Below are positions 42,133 to 50,937 of a DNA stretch of 64,000 bases, piece after piece; positions within the stretch are counted from its first letter, which is position 1; each line of letters starts with the position of its first letter. The notes beneath the pieces were generated by a model. It ran no database searches, had not been told where the DNA came from, and worked only from the letters and a program-made list of their open reading frames with translations. A program made the position numbers and the translations under genes. Source of the DNA: Tomitella biformata AHU 1821 (lineage in GTDB: Bacteria > Actinomycetota > Actinomycetes > Mycobacteriales > Mycobacteriaceae); assembly GCF_000524475.1 (NCBI RefSeq), contig NZ_BAVQ01000036.1, forward strand, positions 172,760-236,759. Reading direction: 5' to 3'.

Positions 42133-43374
42133 ATGAGCCGGATCGAAACCGTCGGGACCTACCTGCCGCCGTGGGGCCAGCAGTGGAGACGGGAGGCCGG
42201 GCCCGACGAGGACGTCGTCACGCTCGCCGTCGCGGCGGGGCGGGCGGCGCTCTCGCGCCACCCTGCCGGGGGCGCCGGAGCGGGCGTCACGACGGTGGTC
42301 CTGGTCTCCCGGGACCTGCCGCTGCTCGAGGGCGGCAACAGCGCCCCGCTGCTCGCCGGGCTGGGTCTGCCCGACGACGTCCAGGTGGTCGAGCAGGTCG
42401 GCGGGGCGCCCGCGGCGCTGGATGCCGTGGTCGCGGCCGCGCCCGGGACCCTCGTGATCGGCGCGGACCTCGTCCCGGCCGGCGCCGCGGCCGCGCTGAT
42501 CGGGGCCGACGGCGCCGAGGCGGAGCTGGTGGGCCGGATCGTGCGCAGCCTCCCAATCCGCAGCCGCGGGGCCGACGGCATCGGCCGGGACTATCACGAC
42601 CCGCGACTGGAGTCCCAGCGTGGCGGCGGGGTCGCGGTGGAGCGGCTTGGGCTTGTCGAGCCGCCCGTCGTGGTGGCGGGGGTGGCGTTGAAGCAGGCGC
42701 GGGCCCTGGCGGCGGACCCGCCGGCGCTGCCGGTCACCGGCGCGAGCGCGGCGCTGTTCGCGATCGGCGCGCTCACCGGCGGCGGGGTGGTGCTCGCGAT
42801 GGAGCAGGCCAGCGCCACGGCCGTCCGCGTCGGTTCGGCGCCGGTCGTGCGCCGCGACGAGCCCGCCGCCCGCGCGCCGTTGACGTTGACGCAGACTCCG
42901 GGGCCGGAGATCGCGATCTCTCTCGCCGCGTATGAGCGCGCGTTCGACTCGAAGCTGCGATGGGCCGCCGGGGCCTGCGATGGCTGCGGCACGCTCGCCT
43001 TTCCTCCCCGGTACAGGTGCATCGCGTGCGGCTCGGAGGACGGCTGGTCCCTGACGGCGCTGCCGCGGGCCGGCTCGGTGTACTCGGTGGTGAACGTCCA
43101 TGTGCCGGTGCCCGGGCTGCCCACCCCGTATTCGCTGGCGATCGTCGAGCTCGACGAGGTCGGGGTGCGCGCGCTGGTCAAGGTGACAGGCGCGCCCGCG
43201 GGCACGACCTCCATCGGCGACCGCGGCACCCTCGTGCTGCGCCGCGTCGCGGTGCGCTCCGGCGTGCCCGACTACGGCTACGCGCTCTTGCCGGACGCCA
43301 GCCTTTCCGCGCCGGATGGCGCAGACACCGAGCCCGCGCCTGCCGGCGCCCGTGCGCCAGGAGGAAATCGATGA
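42133..43374 (+). CDS. Thiolase-fold (KAS III/HMG-CoA-synthase-like) and DUF35 fusion
   Basis: A 413-residue two-domain protein. Residues about 1-260 look like a shortened ketoacyl-synthase-III/HMG-CoA-synthase-like thiolase fold. The nucleophile region reads VEQVGGAPAALDA (about 86-98), with no Cys. Residues about 265-413 are a DUF35 module with a zinc ribbon (C282, C285, C296, C299) and an OB fold (SVYSVVNVHVPVPG). It probably acts with the SCP-x-type thiolase encoded after a four-base overlap, the DUF35 part delivering acyl-CoA. ATG at 42133 has GGAG upstream. Confidence 0.82.
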   Translation: MSRIETVGTYLPPWGQQWRREAGPDEDVVTLAVAAGRAALSRHPAGGAGAGVTTVVLVSRDLPLLEGGNSAPLLAGLGLPDDVQVVEQVGGAPAALDAVVAAAPGTLVIGADLVPAGAAAALIGADGAEAELVGRIVRSLPIRSRGADGIGRDYHDPRLESQRGGGVAVERLGLVEPPVVVAGVALKQARALAADPPALPVTGASAALFAIGALTGGGVVLAMEQASATAVRVGSAPVVRRDEPAARAPLTLTQTPGPEIAISLAAYERAFDSKLRWAAGACDGCGTLAFPPRYRCIACGSEDGWSLTALPRAGSVYSVVNVHVPVPGLPTPYSLAIVELDEVGVRALVKVTGAPAGTTSIGDRGTLVLRRVAVRSGVPDYGYALLPDASLSAPDGADTEPAPAGARAPGGNR

Positions 43375-44528
43375 GACGTGTAGCAGTGGTCGGAGCCGGG
43401 ATGACGGAGTTCCGGGAGCACTTCGGCCTGGGCATCAAGGACCTGGTGCCCCGCGCGGTCTCCGAGATGGCGGCGACCGTCGACAAGGGGTTGGACCGCG
43501 CGGACATCCAGGCCGCGTGGTTCGGTGAGCTGACCACGAGCGACGGTTTCCCGTCGGGCATCCTCGCAGACTCCCTCGGGCTGCTGGACATCCCCGTGAC
43601 CCGCGTCGAGAACGCCTGCGCCACAGGCAACGACGCGGTCCGCAACGCGACCTATGCGGTGGCGTCCGGCGCGGTGGACGTCGCGCTGGTGGTCGGCGCC
43701 GACAAGGTGCGCGAGAGCTCCTCGCGCAGCACGTTCTGGGAGTGGGCCGGCCTGACCCGCGACATGGCCTGGGACTACCCGCTGGGACTGGTCGCGCCCG
43801 CGAACTTCGCGCTCCACGTGGCGCGGTACCTGCACGAGTCGCCGGCCACGCGGGAGCACATGGCCATGGTGGCGGTGAAGAACCACAAGCACGCGTTGAC
43901 GAACCCGAAGGCCCAACTGCGCTACGAGATCACCGTCGCGCAGGTGCTCGCCGCGCCCATGGTCGTCGAGCCGTTCGGGCTGTTGGACTGCACTCCGCAG
44001 AGCGACGGAGCCGCGGCGCTGCTGCTGGTCGCCGAGGACGTGGTGGACCGCTACACCGATCGGCCGGTCTGGGTGCGCGGCGTCGGACTCGGCCTGGATC
44101 GGGTGATGCACCAGCACAAACAAGATATGACGACATTTCCCCCGACGGTCAAAGCCGCGCGCGCCGCCTACACGATGGCCGGCATCGGGCCCGCCGACAT
44201 CGACGTCGCCGAGGTCCACGATTGTTTCACCGGCGTCGAGCTGATCAGCTACGAGGACCTCGGCTTCGCGGAGCGCTTCGAGGCCCACAAGCTCGTCGAG
44301 AACGGCGACACCACCTACGGCGGCTCGAAGCCCGTCAACGTCAGCGGCGGGCTCAAGGCCAAGGGCCACCCGCCGGGCGCCACCGGCGTCGCCCAGTGCG
44401 TGGAATTGTTCGAGCAGTTGCGTGGCGACGGGCACAACCAGGTCGACGGCGCGCGGCTCGGGCTGGCACACAACATAGGCGGCCCCACCGCGGTCTCTGC
44501 CGTCACGATCCTGGGCAGCGAGAAATGA
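43371..44528 (+). CDS. SCP-x-type thiolase (lipid-transfer family), Cys and His present
   Basis: A 385-residue thiolase of the SCP2/SCP-x type: C83 in VENACATGNDAV, His in GGLKAKGHPPGATG, and LAHNIGGPTAV at the end, the pattern of SCP-x thiolases, which lack the second Cys of classical thiolases. EVHDCFTGVELISYEDLGF is also typical. It can therefore cleave 3-ketoacyl-CoA, probably branched or bulky. AGGAGG precedes the ATG. Flanked by the DUF35 fusion and a MaoC hydratase. Confidence 0.9.
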   Translation: MRRVAVVGAGMTEFREHFGLGIKDLVPRAVSEMAATVDKGLDRADIQAAWFGELTTSDGFPSGILADSLGLLDIPVTRVENACATGNDAVRNATYAVASGAVDVALVVGADKVRESSSRSTFWEWAGLTRDMAWDYPLGLVAPANFALHVARYLHESPATREHMAMVAVKNHKHALTNPKAQLRYEITVAQVLAAPMVVEPFGLLDCTPQSDGAAALLLVAEDVVDRYTDRPVWVRGVGLGLDRVMHQHKQDMTTFPPTVKAARAAYTMAGIGPADIDVAEVHDCFTGVELISYEDLGFAERFEAHKLVENGDTTYGGSKPVNVSGGLKAKGHPPGATGVAQCVELFEQLRGDGHNQVDGARLGLAHNIGGPTAVSAVTILGSEK

Positions 44529-45007
44529 GCTGCGGGGACGGCCCGGTCATCTACCGGGGTGCGGCCGCGCTGGAGGCCGCGGTTGGCGAGGAGCTCGGTC
44601 CCACCGGCTGGCTGGTTGTGGACCAGTCCCGCATCAACGGCTTCGCCGAGGACACCATCGACCACCAGTGGATCCACGTGGACGCCGAGCTCGCCGCGGA
44701 CGGGCCCTTCGGCGCCACCATCGCGCACGGATTCCTCACGCTGTCGCTGGTGCCCTACTTCGTCAACCGCCTGCGACGGATCGAGGGCATGCGGATGGGG
44801 GTCAACTACGGGCTGGACCGCGTGCGCTTTCCCGCGCCGGTTCGGGCAGGTTCCCGTATCCGCGCGAGCTCTCGAATGATCTCCTTCCAGCAACTCGAGG
44901 ACGCAGTCCAGATCGTCACCCGCACCACCATCGAAATCGAGCACGGAGGCAAGCCCGCCTGCGTCGCCGACCTGGTCGCCCGCTACTACCCGGAGGACAA
45001 CGTATGA
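44525..45007 (+). CDS. MaoC-like (R)-specific enoyl-CoA hydratase
   Basis: A 160-residue single-hotdog MaoC protein. The hydratase motif is seen as DHQWIHVDAELAADGPFGATIAHGFLTLSL (residues about 43-72), with the Asp/His dyad in place. It hydrates trans-enoyl-CoA to a 3-hydroxyacyl-CoA. Overlaps the thiolase stop by ATGA and the ligase start by four bases. Confidence 0.9.
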   Translation: MSCGDGPVIYRGAAALEAAVGEELGPTGWLVVDQSRINGFAEDTIDHQWIHVDAELAADGPFGATIAHGFLTLSLVPYFVNRLRRIEGMRMGVNYGLDRVRFPAPVRAGSRIRASSRMISFQQLEDAVQIVTRTTIEIEHGGKPACVADLVARYYPEDNV

Positions 45008-46560
45008 GCAGCACATGGCCTTGGATTCTGTCGGCCAACACCTTTGATGGATTGCTCGAGGTGCGGGCGCAGGCCACGCCGGAGGCGACCTTCCTCATCG
45101 ACGAGCACGGCGTGACTATGTCCTACCGGGAATACGTCGACCGGGTGGACAGGGTGGCCCAGGCGCTGTCGGAGCGAGGGGTGACCCGCGGGTCGGTGGT
45201 CGCCTGGCAGCTGCCGACGCGGTCCAGCACCGTCCTCGTCATGGGGGCGTTGCGCCGGCTGGGCGCTGTGCAGGCGTCCATCATCACCCCCTACCGAGAA
45301 CGCGAGGTCACCGCAGCGCTGACGACCTCGGCCGCCGAGTTCTTCCTCATTCCCGGCGTCTGGAAGGGCTTCGACTTCGGGGCCATGGCGACGGGCCTGC
45401 GACTGGAGGGGCCCGCCCCCACAATCATCGAGATCGGCCACGACGCACCGGAATCGGCGCCTGGCGCGGCCCCGCTCGACACAGTGGCCGCAGACCCCCT
45501 CGAGGTGGCCTGGATCTACTTCACCTCCGGCTCGACCGGAGCGCCCAAGGGCGCCCGCCACACCGACTCGAGCCTGCTCGCCACCGGCTCAGGCTTCGCC
45601 GGGCTGGGCCGGCTCGGCGAGCTACCGGGCGAGGTCGCCGCGATGGGATTTCCCGTCGCGCACGTCGGCGGCATCCAGTACCTCATCGCGGCACTGAGCG
45701 GCGGCTTCCCCATTCTGCTCCTGGAGGCGTTTGTCCCGGATCAGGCCGTGCGGCTCTTCCGCGAGTGGTCGGTGACCACCACAGGCGGTGCGCCGCCTTT
45801 CTACCAAGCCCTGATTGCCATGGCCCGGCTGCAGCCGGGCACCCCGCTCGTGCCGACGTTGCGCACGCTGAAGGGCGGCGGCGCGCCATGCCCGCCGAGC
45901 CTGTTCGAGCAGGCTCGGGACGAGTTGGGCGTGGTGCTGGCGCATGACTACGGGATGACGGAGGTCCCGATGGTCGCCGTCGCGGACCCCGCGGACCCCG
46001 GTGCGATTCTCGCCGCCACAGACGGCCGCGTGGTGCCCGGCAACAGGGTCCGCATCGCCGACATCGACGGGACGGAGTGCGAGCCTGGGACTAGGGGAGA
46101 GGTCCAGGTCTCCGGCGTCGGCGTCTGCATGGGCTACACGGATCCCGCAGAGACCAGGAGGGCATTCACGGCGGACGGGTGGTTCCACACGGGCGACCTG
46201 GGGGTTGTGCATGCGAGCGGGCATATCGAGGTGGTCGGCCGACTCAAGGACATGATCATCCGCAAGGGCGAGAACATCGCGCCGCAGGAGCTCGAGCAAT
46301 TGCTCTCGGCGCATCCCGCGATCGCCGAGATCGCCGTCATCGGGCTGCCCGACGGCGAGCGCGGGGAGTTGGTCTGCGCGGTGCTGGTCCCCGCGGCCGG
46401 TGCGGAGACTCCGACGCTGGGCGTGCTCACCTCGTGGCTGGCGGACCAGGGACTGAGCCGGCAGAAGCTGCCCGAGCGGCTCGAGGTGTTGGCCGCCCTG
46501 CCGAGGACAGGGCTGTCCAAGGTCGCCAAGGCCGAGCTGCGCCGGCAATTCGCCGGGTAG
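45004..46560 (+). CDS. Acyl-CoA ligase, AliA-like group, copy 2
   Basis: A 518-residue ANL ligase: P-loop FTSGSTGAPKG (about 173-183), DYGMTEVPMV, FHTGDLGVVHASG, KGENIAPQELE and C-terminal lysine in TGLSKVAKAEL. Relative of the ligases at 15455 and 55414. ATG start by four-base overlap with MaoC. Ends 10 bases from the convergent TetR gene. Confidence 0.9.
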   Translation: MSSTWPWILSANTFDGLLEVRAQATPEATFLIDEHGVTMSYREYVDRVDRVAQALSERGVTRGSVVAWQLPTRSSTVLVMGALRRLGAVQASIITPYREREVTAALTTSAAEFFLIPGVWKGFDFGAMATGLRLEGPAPTIIEIGHDAPESAPGAAPLDTVAADPLEVAWIYFTSGSTGAPKGARHTDSSLLATGSGFAGLGRLGELPGEVAAMGFPVAHVGGIQYLIAALSGGFPILLLEAFVPDQAVRLFREWSVTTTGGAPPFYQALIAMARLQPGTPLVPTLRTLKGGGAPCPPSLFEQARDELGVVLAHDYGMTEVPMVAVADPADPGAILAATDGRVVPGNRVRIADIDGTECEPGTRGEVQVSGVGVCMGYTDPAETRRAFTADGWFHTGDLGVVHASGHIEVVGRLKDMIIRKGENIAPQELEQLLSAHPAIAEIAVIGLPDGERGELVCAVLVPAAGAETPTLGVLTSWLADQGLSRQKLPERLEVLAALPRTGLSKVAKAELRRQFAG

Positions 46561-46570
46561 GGGCCGGCCC

Positions 46571-47209
46571 TCAGCCGATGATGGCCATGATGATCTCGGC
46601 CAGCGTCTTGACCAGGTCGCGGTCTCCGATCGGGAGGTCCTGCATCCGCCCGTCGAGCCACGAGCGGTCGAGCATCGCCATCACGGCCAGGCCCAAGGCC
46701 TCGGGCGCCTCCATCGGTCGGGACTGCCTGCTGCGCAGGTTCACGCCGAGCATGAACATCACCCGCATCTGCATCCGGCGGCGGTCGGTGCGGAACTGCT
46801 CTTCCAGCTCAGACGATTGGGCAGCCGCGAAGACGAACGCGCCGTGCACGTCCAAGTATTCGAAGTAGCCACGCACCCACTCGGTGACCTCCTCGACCGT
46901 GCAGGGGCGGCTTATCTCATCCCAACGCGCCACCACCTTGACCACATCGTGGTACGCCGTGCTGCCGAGGATGTTGAAGATCTCGCGCTTGTCCTTGAAG
47001 TACGTGTAGAAGCCGGCCCGAGAGATACCGCACGCGTCGGTGATGTTGTTGATGCGCGTGCCCGAGTAGCCGCGCTCGAGGAAAAGGGTGCGCGAGGCCT
47101 CGAGAATGGCATTGCGGGTCCGATTGGCGCGCTCGCCGATGGGGCCCTCCTCGCCGTCTGCGGCGGCAGGCTCGGGCACCAATTGAGTGTCTTCTGTCAT
47201 CTCCGTCAA
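46571..47209 (-). CDS. TetR-family transcriptional regulator
   Basis: A 212-residue TetR/AcrR protein. The N-terminal HTH reads AILEASRTLFLERGYSGTRI then NNITDACGISRAGFYTYFKDK (about residues 34-74), followed by an all-helical ligand domain. It is the only regulator gene in the window. The TGAC-N6-GTCA dyads upstream of most units, including one at 47336 in its own divergent control region, are its likely targets; ligand probably a CoA ester. A second in-frame ATG at 47200 is an alternative start. Confidence 0.92.
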   Translation of the reverse strand: MTEMTEDTQLVPEPAAADGEEGPIGERANRTRNAILEASRTLFLERGYSGTRINNITDACGISRAGFYTYFKDKREIFNILGSTAYHDVVKVVARWDEISRPCTVEEVTEWVRGYFEYLDVHGAFVFAAAQSSELEEQFRTDRRRMQMRVMFMLGVNLRSRQSRPMEAPEALGLAVMAMLDRSWLDGRMQDLPIGDRDLVKTLAEIIMAIIG

Positions 47210-47335
47210 TCCCCTGGTTGATTCCTTGGTCTCTGGCCAGGAGCCATCCTACTTCACGTGCCTTGATCCGCCGGAGTCGGCGATTTTCCTGGAGTTGTTG
47301 GGGGTTGGCACGCCATAAATCCCTCCGAGAAATTA

Positions 47336-47351
47336 CTTGACACTTTCGTCA
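47336..47351. promoter_or_regulatory. TTGAC-N6-GTCAA operator (exact) between tetR and the amidohydrolase
   Basis: TTGAC-actttc-GTCAA. The left half TTGACA also makes a good -35 with TAGCGT 16 bases later on the plus strand, so repressor binding would hide the promoter of the amidohydrolase gene. It lies 127 bases from the tetR start, compatible with autoregulation. Confidence 0.7.
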
Positions 47352-47399
47352 AATCAAGTAGCGTGAGGCTCAGAATGTGACACACCGAGAGGGAGAACA

Positions 47400-48608
47400 G
47401 TGACTCAATTCAAGGGCGCGCCGATCTTCGACGCCGATGCCCACATGTACGAGACCCCTGACGCGCTGACGCGATACCTGCCGGAGAAGTTTCGGCATGC
47501 GGTGCAGTACGTGGAGGTCGGCCGGCACACTCGAATCGCGATCTTGAACAAGATCACCGAGTACATCCCCAACCCCACCTTCGACCGGGTCGCCGCTCCC
47601 GGCTCGTATGAGAAGTTCTTCTCCGGTCAGAACTCCGAGGGGCTGTCCCTGCGGGAGCTTGGAGGCAAGGGCATCGACGCGCTCCCGGCTTTCCGCAACC
47701 CGGAGGCGCGGCTGAAGATGCTCGACGAGCAGGGCGTGGACAGCTCGATCGTCTATCCCACGCTGGCCAACCTTGTTGAGCACTCAGCGGCAGAGGACCC
47801 GGAGCTGGTCGTCGCCATGATCCACGCGCTCAATCGCTGGATGCTCGAGACCTGGGGCTACGTGCACAAGGACCGCTTGTACATGACCCCGGTGATCTCC
47901 CTGGCGCTCGTCGACGAGGCCCGCGAGGAGCTGCGCTACGTCCTGGAGAACGGTGCGCGGGCGATCCTCATCAAGCCGGCGCCGGTGAAGGGCTTCAGGG
48001 GGTGGCGCTCGCCCGCGCTGCCGGAGTTCGACCCGTTCTGGGCGGACGTGGAGCAGGCGGGCATCCCCGTCGTGTTCCACGCGAGTCAGCCCCCGCTGGA
48101 CAGCTACATCAACAAGTGGGAGCCGCCGACCACCAACGACTTCACGGCGATGAGCTCCTTCCGCTGGGTGGCCCTGGGGCATCGCGAGATCACCGACATG
48201 ATCACGAGCATGATCTGCCACGGCACGTTGACCCGTTTCCCCAAGCTGCGCATCGCCAGTGTGGAGAACGGCAGCTCGTGGCTGCACCCGCTCTTCGACG
48301 ACTTCAAGTCCGCCTACGCGAAGATGCCGCAGGCGTTCCCCGAGCACCCCATCGAGGTGTTCCGGCGCAACATCTGGATCAGTCCGTTCTGGGAGGGGTC
48401 TGTCGACGACGTGGTCAACACCGTTGGTTGGGATCGCGTGATGTTCGGTTCCGACTACCCGCACCCCGAGGGCCTCACAGAGCCGAAGGGCTACTGGGAG
48501 TATGCCGAGGGCATGGACGAGAAGCGGACTTATGACTTCATGGGTGACAATGCCCGGCGCCTGCTCGGCCTGCCGGTGGTGAACCCCGCCGAGCTCGCGA
48601 GGATCTGA
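47400..48608 (+). CDS. Amidohydrolase-2 family metal-dependent hydrolase/decarboxylase
   Basis: A 402-residue TIM-barrel amidohydrolase of the ACMSD-like group: N-terminal metal motif DADAHMYE (D11, D13, H15), VVFHASQPP, NGSSWLHPLFDD and the metal Asp in MFGSDYPHPEG. Members decarboxylate or hydrolyse carboxylated aromatic or ring-opened compounds. It could decarboxylate a pathway acid. GTG start with GGGAG upstream. Single gene under an exact operator; the 3' end contains a 26-base tandem duplication. Confidence 0.88.
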   Translation: MTQFKGAPIFDADAHMYETPDALTRYLPEKFRHAVQYVEVGRHTRIAILNKITEYIPNPTFDRVAAPGSYEKFFSGQNSEGLSLRELGGKGIDALPAFRNPEARLKMLDEQGVDSSIVYPTLANLVEHSAAEDPELVVAMIHALNRWMLETWGYVHKDRLYMTPVISLALVDEAREELRYVLENGARAILIKPAPVKGFRGWRSPALPEFDPFWADVEQAGIPVVFHASQPPLDSYINKWEPPTTNDFTAMSSFRWVALGHREITDMITSMICHGTLTRFPKLRIASVENGSSWLHPLFDDFKSAYAKMPQAFPEHPIEVFRRNIWISPFWEGSVDDVVNTVGWDRVMFGSDYPHPEGLTEPKGYWEYAEGMDEKRTYDFMGDNARRLLGLPVVNPAELARI

Positions 48609-48645
48609 CACACGCCGAGCTCGCGAGGATCTGACACACGCCGAG
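48588..48645 (+). repeat. 26-base tandem duplication across the amidohydrolase stop codon
   Basis: A 26-base unit occupies 48588-48613 (including the stop codon TGA at 48606-48608) and is repeated exactly at 48614-48639, with six more matching bases after. The second copy is outside the gene. Recent slippage or duplication is the simplest explanation. Confidence 0.85.
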
Positions 48646-48681
48646 GTGGCGCCTGTGGGGGACACCCCCGCAGGCGCCACC
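48645..48681 (+). terminator. Strong hairpin terminator after the amidohydrolase
   Basis: A 17-base stem (GGTGGCGCCTGTGGGGG with CCCCCGCAGGCGCCACC, one G-T pair) and a 3-base loop, followed by a mixed TTCGTCGTT tail. It ends the amidohydrolase transcript. Confidence 0.85.
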
Positions 48682-48796
48682 TTCGTCGTTGCCCGGCCTC
48701 GTCGCATCATTCGGCCAGGTCTGACGTCGATGTGCGTTAAATTGGCTAGCTGACCACTAGCTTGCTATTTACTTTGCCTACCGTATGTGCTTAATC

Positions 48797-48810
48797 TAAC
48801 AGTGATGTCA
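48797..48810. promoter_or_regulatory. TAAC-N6-GTCA operator-like dyad
   Basis: TAAC-agtgat-GTCA, one mismatch from the shared dyad; the same TAAC variant, preceded by ATC, recurs upstream of mhpB at 52699. It lies in the 484-base stretch 48682-49165 ahead of the thioesterase/racemase operon. That stretch also holds an inverted repeat GTGTCCG...CGGACAC around 48822-48846 and one weak small ORF; otherwise I see nothing in it. Confidence 0.5.
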
Positions 48811-48865
48811 CTAAGCGGCCGGTGTCCGAGCCGGGTCCGCGGACACGCGAGCGAGAGTAGGCGAC

Positions 48866-49030
48866 ATGCGTTTCGGGTACCCGCAGGAGCTCGCGTTGTC
48901 GGGAGACGAGCCTCAAGAGGATTTCTCCGGCCAGCGGCCGGCCGAGGAGCGCGGGAGCGAGGACACCTTCTCCGGCGAACTCCATCGCGATGTCATCCGC
49001 ACGCTGTGCGCCGCGCGCGTCGTGCGGTGA
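48866..49030 (+). CDS. Possible small protein (54 aa), uncertain
   Basis: An ATG-to-TGA frame of 54 residues in the long leader before the thioesterase gene. It is rich in charged residues and repeats a loose D/T-FSG pattern (EDFSGQ, DTFSGE). AGTAGG lies upstream, a poor ribosome site. I recognise no family. It may be a leader peptide, a gene remnant or chance. Confidence 0.25.
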   Translation: MRFGYPQELALSGDEPQEDFSGQRPAEERGSEDTFSGELHRDVIRTLCAARVVR

Positions 49031-49165
49031 TGGGTCCAGACGGCTATCACGGCCGGCCGATGTGATTGGCGCCGGGCCCTGGGCCTAGCACGCAGCCGAC
49101 TGGCCGGGGAGGCGAAAGGCATGGGTGTCGTATTGCCGCGACGACAAGACGAGGGAGACAACTGG

Positions 49166-49786
49166 ATGCCTGGAAATCGAGTTCACGCTAGACAGCCCAC
49201 AATGGGCCCGCCCGCGGAGGACTTCGGTGCCCCCGAATTCCGGGAGCTGGTCGCCGAAGTCCGCCGGCTCCAGGATGCGGTCAGCGCGACCGCGGCCCCA
49301 TCGGCGGCCCTGTCGCTCGCGCTGGCCGAGCAGCTGCGGGCAGCCGCAGAGCAGCTTGAGGACCTGCACACCGTCGGCAGGCTCAGGGCGTCCCGACTCA
49401 ACGGCGGCGGGCACACGCATCACCATCCGGTCTTGGTGCCGTATCAGGTGGGGGACGTGGGCGAGCGCACGATGTGGGCGACAACGACGTTCACGGAGGC
49501 GCACCTCGGTGGTAACGGCGCCGTGCATGGCGGCATGATCCCGTTGATGTTCGACGACCTGCTCGGGATCTTTGTGAGCGAGCGCGGGCTGTCTGGTTCG
49601 CGGACTGCGTATCTGAAGGTCAACTACCGCAAGATCACACCGATACTCCGACCGCTGCGCGTGGAGGCGTCCATCGACTCGGTCGAGGGCCGCAAGACAA
49701 AGGTGACCGGGCGGCTCTACGACGGAGACGAGCTCCTGTGCGACGCGGACGCGCTGTTCGTACGGCTGCTTCCGGGGCAGCCCTGA
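49166..49786 (+). CDS. PaaI-like hotdog thioesterase
   Basis: A 206-residue protein. The C-terminal two thirds is a hotdog thioesterase domain with the signature GNGAVHGGMIPLMFDDLLGIF and YLKVNYRKITPI. The N-terminal 70 residues form a helical Ala/Leu-rich region. It hydrolyses acyl- or aroyl-CoA, perhaps rescuing CoA from dead-end esters. ATG at 49166 has GAGGGAG eight bases upstream. One-base overlap with the racemase. Confidence 0.87.
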   Translation: MPGNRVHARQPTMGPPAEDFGAPEFRELVAEVRRLQDAVSATAAPSAALSLALAEQLRAAAEQLEDLHTVGRLRASRLNGGGHTHHHPVLVPYQVGDVGERTMWATTTFTEAHLGGNGAVHGGMIPLMFDDLLGIFVSERGLSGSRTAYLKVNYRKITPILRPLRVEASIDSVEGRKTKVTGRLYDGDELLCDADALFVRLLPGQP

Positions 49787-50937
49787 TGGATGCGGCCGGC
49801 CCGCTCGACGGTATCCGGGTATTGGAGTTCGCGGGCCAGGGCCCGGGCCCGTTCGCGGCCATGATGCTCGCAGACATGGGAGCCGAGGTGATCCGGGTGG
49901 ACCGCGACGATGAGCAGGAGGCGGACGGCGGCGTGGAGGCGCCGCGCAATCCGATGCTGCGCGGGCGACGGTCGATCGTGCTGGATCTCAAGAGGGCGGA
50001 AGCGGTAGCGGTGCTGCTGCGGATGCTCCCGTCCATCGACGCGGTCATCGAGGGGTATCGGCCCGGGGTCATGGAACGCCTGGGCCTTGGCCCGGAGGTA
50101 TGCGCGAAGGCGAATCCCAAGCTGGTCTACGGGCGGGTGACCGGCTGGGGGCAGTCCGGTCCGATGGCCCACGCGGCCGGTCATGACATCAACTACATCG
50201 CGCTGGCCGGCGCGCTCGACCCGATCGGCCGACGCGGAGGGCCGCCGGTGCCGCCGCTCAACCTTCTCGGCGACTACGCCAGCGGCGGCATGTACCTGGC
50301 GTTTGGGCTGGTTTCGGCGCTGCTGGAGGCGCAGAGGTCCGGCCGGGGTCAGGTTGTCGACGCGGCGATGGTCGACGGCGCCGCGCATCTGACGACGACG
50401 CTGCGCTGGAAGCTCGAGAGCAGGACGTGGAACCTGCCGCGCGGCACCAACATGCTCGACGGTGGCTCCCACTTCTATGGGGTCTACGAGACTTCGGACC
50501 ACAAGCACGTGGCGATCGGCGCCATCGAGCCGCGGTTCTATGCCGAGTTGCGACGGATCCTGGGCCTCGAGGACCCGGAGTGGGGCCGCCAACTGGACCA
50601 GCAGATGTGGCCGGAGCTGACGGCGAAGCTGGCCTCGGTGTTCCGAACTGGGACGCGGGAGCACTGGTGCACGCGCTTCGCCGGGGCCGAGGCATGCTTC
50701 ACGCCGGTCCTGGACCTGGTGGAGGCTCCGGCGCACCCGCACCACCAGTCGCGAGGCACATTTGTCGAGAGATTCGGTGTGACACAACCGATCCCGACGC
50801 CCCGGCTGTCTCGGACACCGGGCCGGCTGAGGCGCCCGCCGCCTACGCCCGGACAACATTCCGGCGCGCTGCTCGGCGAGGCCGGATTCAGCACGGAGGA
50901 GATCGCCGCTCTGCGGCAGAAGGGAGCGATCCGATGA
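49786..50937 (+). CDS. Alpha-methylacyl-CoA racemase (CaiB/BaiF family)
   Basis: A 383-residue family III CoA-transferase-fold protein. H133 (AAGHDIN), D163 (LLGDYASGG) and E248 (GAIEPRFY) keep the exact spacing of His126, Asp156 and Glu241 of M. tuberculosis MCR, so it is a 2-methylacyl-CoA epimerase rather than a transferase. It interconverts (2R)- and (2S)-methyl acyl-CoA, needed when ACADs accept only one isomer. This points to alpha-methyl-branched substrates, such as 2-arylpropionates or isoprenoid/steroid-like side chains. ATGA overlap with the following LLM gene. Confidence 0.9.
   Translation: MDAAGPLDGIRVLEFAGQGPGPFAAMMLADMGAEVIRVDRDDEQEADGGVEAPRNPMLRGRRSIVLDLKRAEAVAVLLRMLPSIDAVIEGYRPGVMERLGLGPEVCAKANPKLVYGRVTGWGQSGPMAHAAGHDINYIALAGALDPIGRRGGPPVPPLNLLGDYASGGMYLAFGLVSALLEAQRSGRGQVVDAAMVDGAAHLTTTLRWKLESRTWNLPRGTNMLDGGSHFYGVYETSDHKHVAIGAIEPRFYAELRRILGLEDPEWGRQLDQQMWPELTAKLASVFRTGTREHWCTRFAGAEACFTPVLDLVEAPAHPHHQSRGTFVERFGVTQPIPTPRLSRTPGRLRRPPPTPGQHSGALLGEAGFSTEEIAALRQKGAIR

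Noticed and set aside
48787..49065. 92-codon plus-strand frame in the leader of the thioesterase operon
   Set aside because: Arg-rich translation, no ribosome site, runs through the inverted repeat; not supported.
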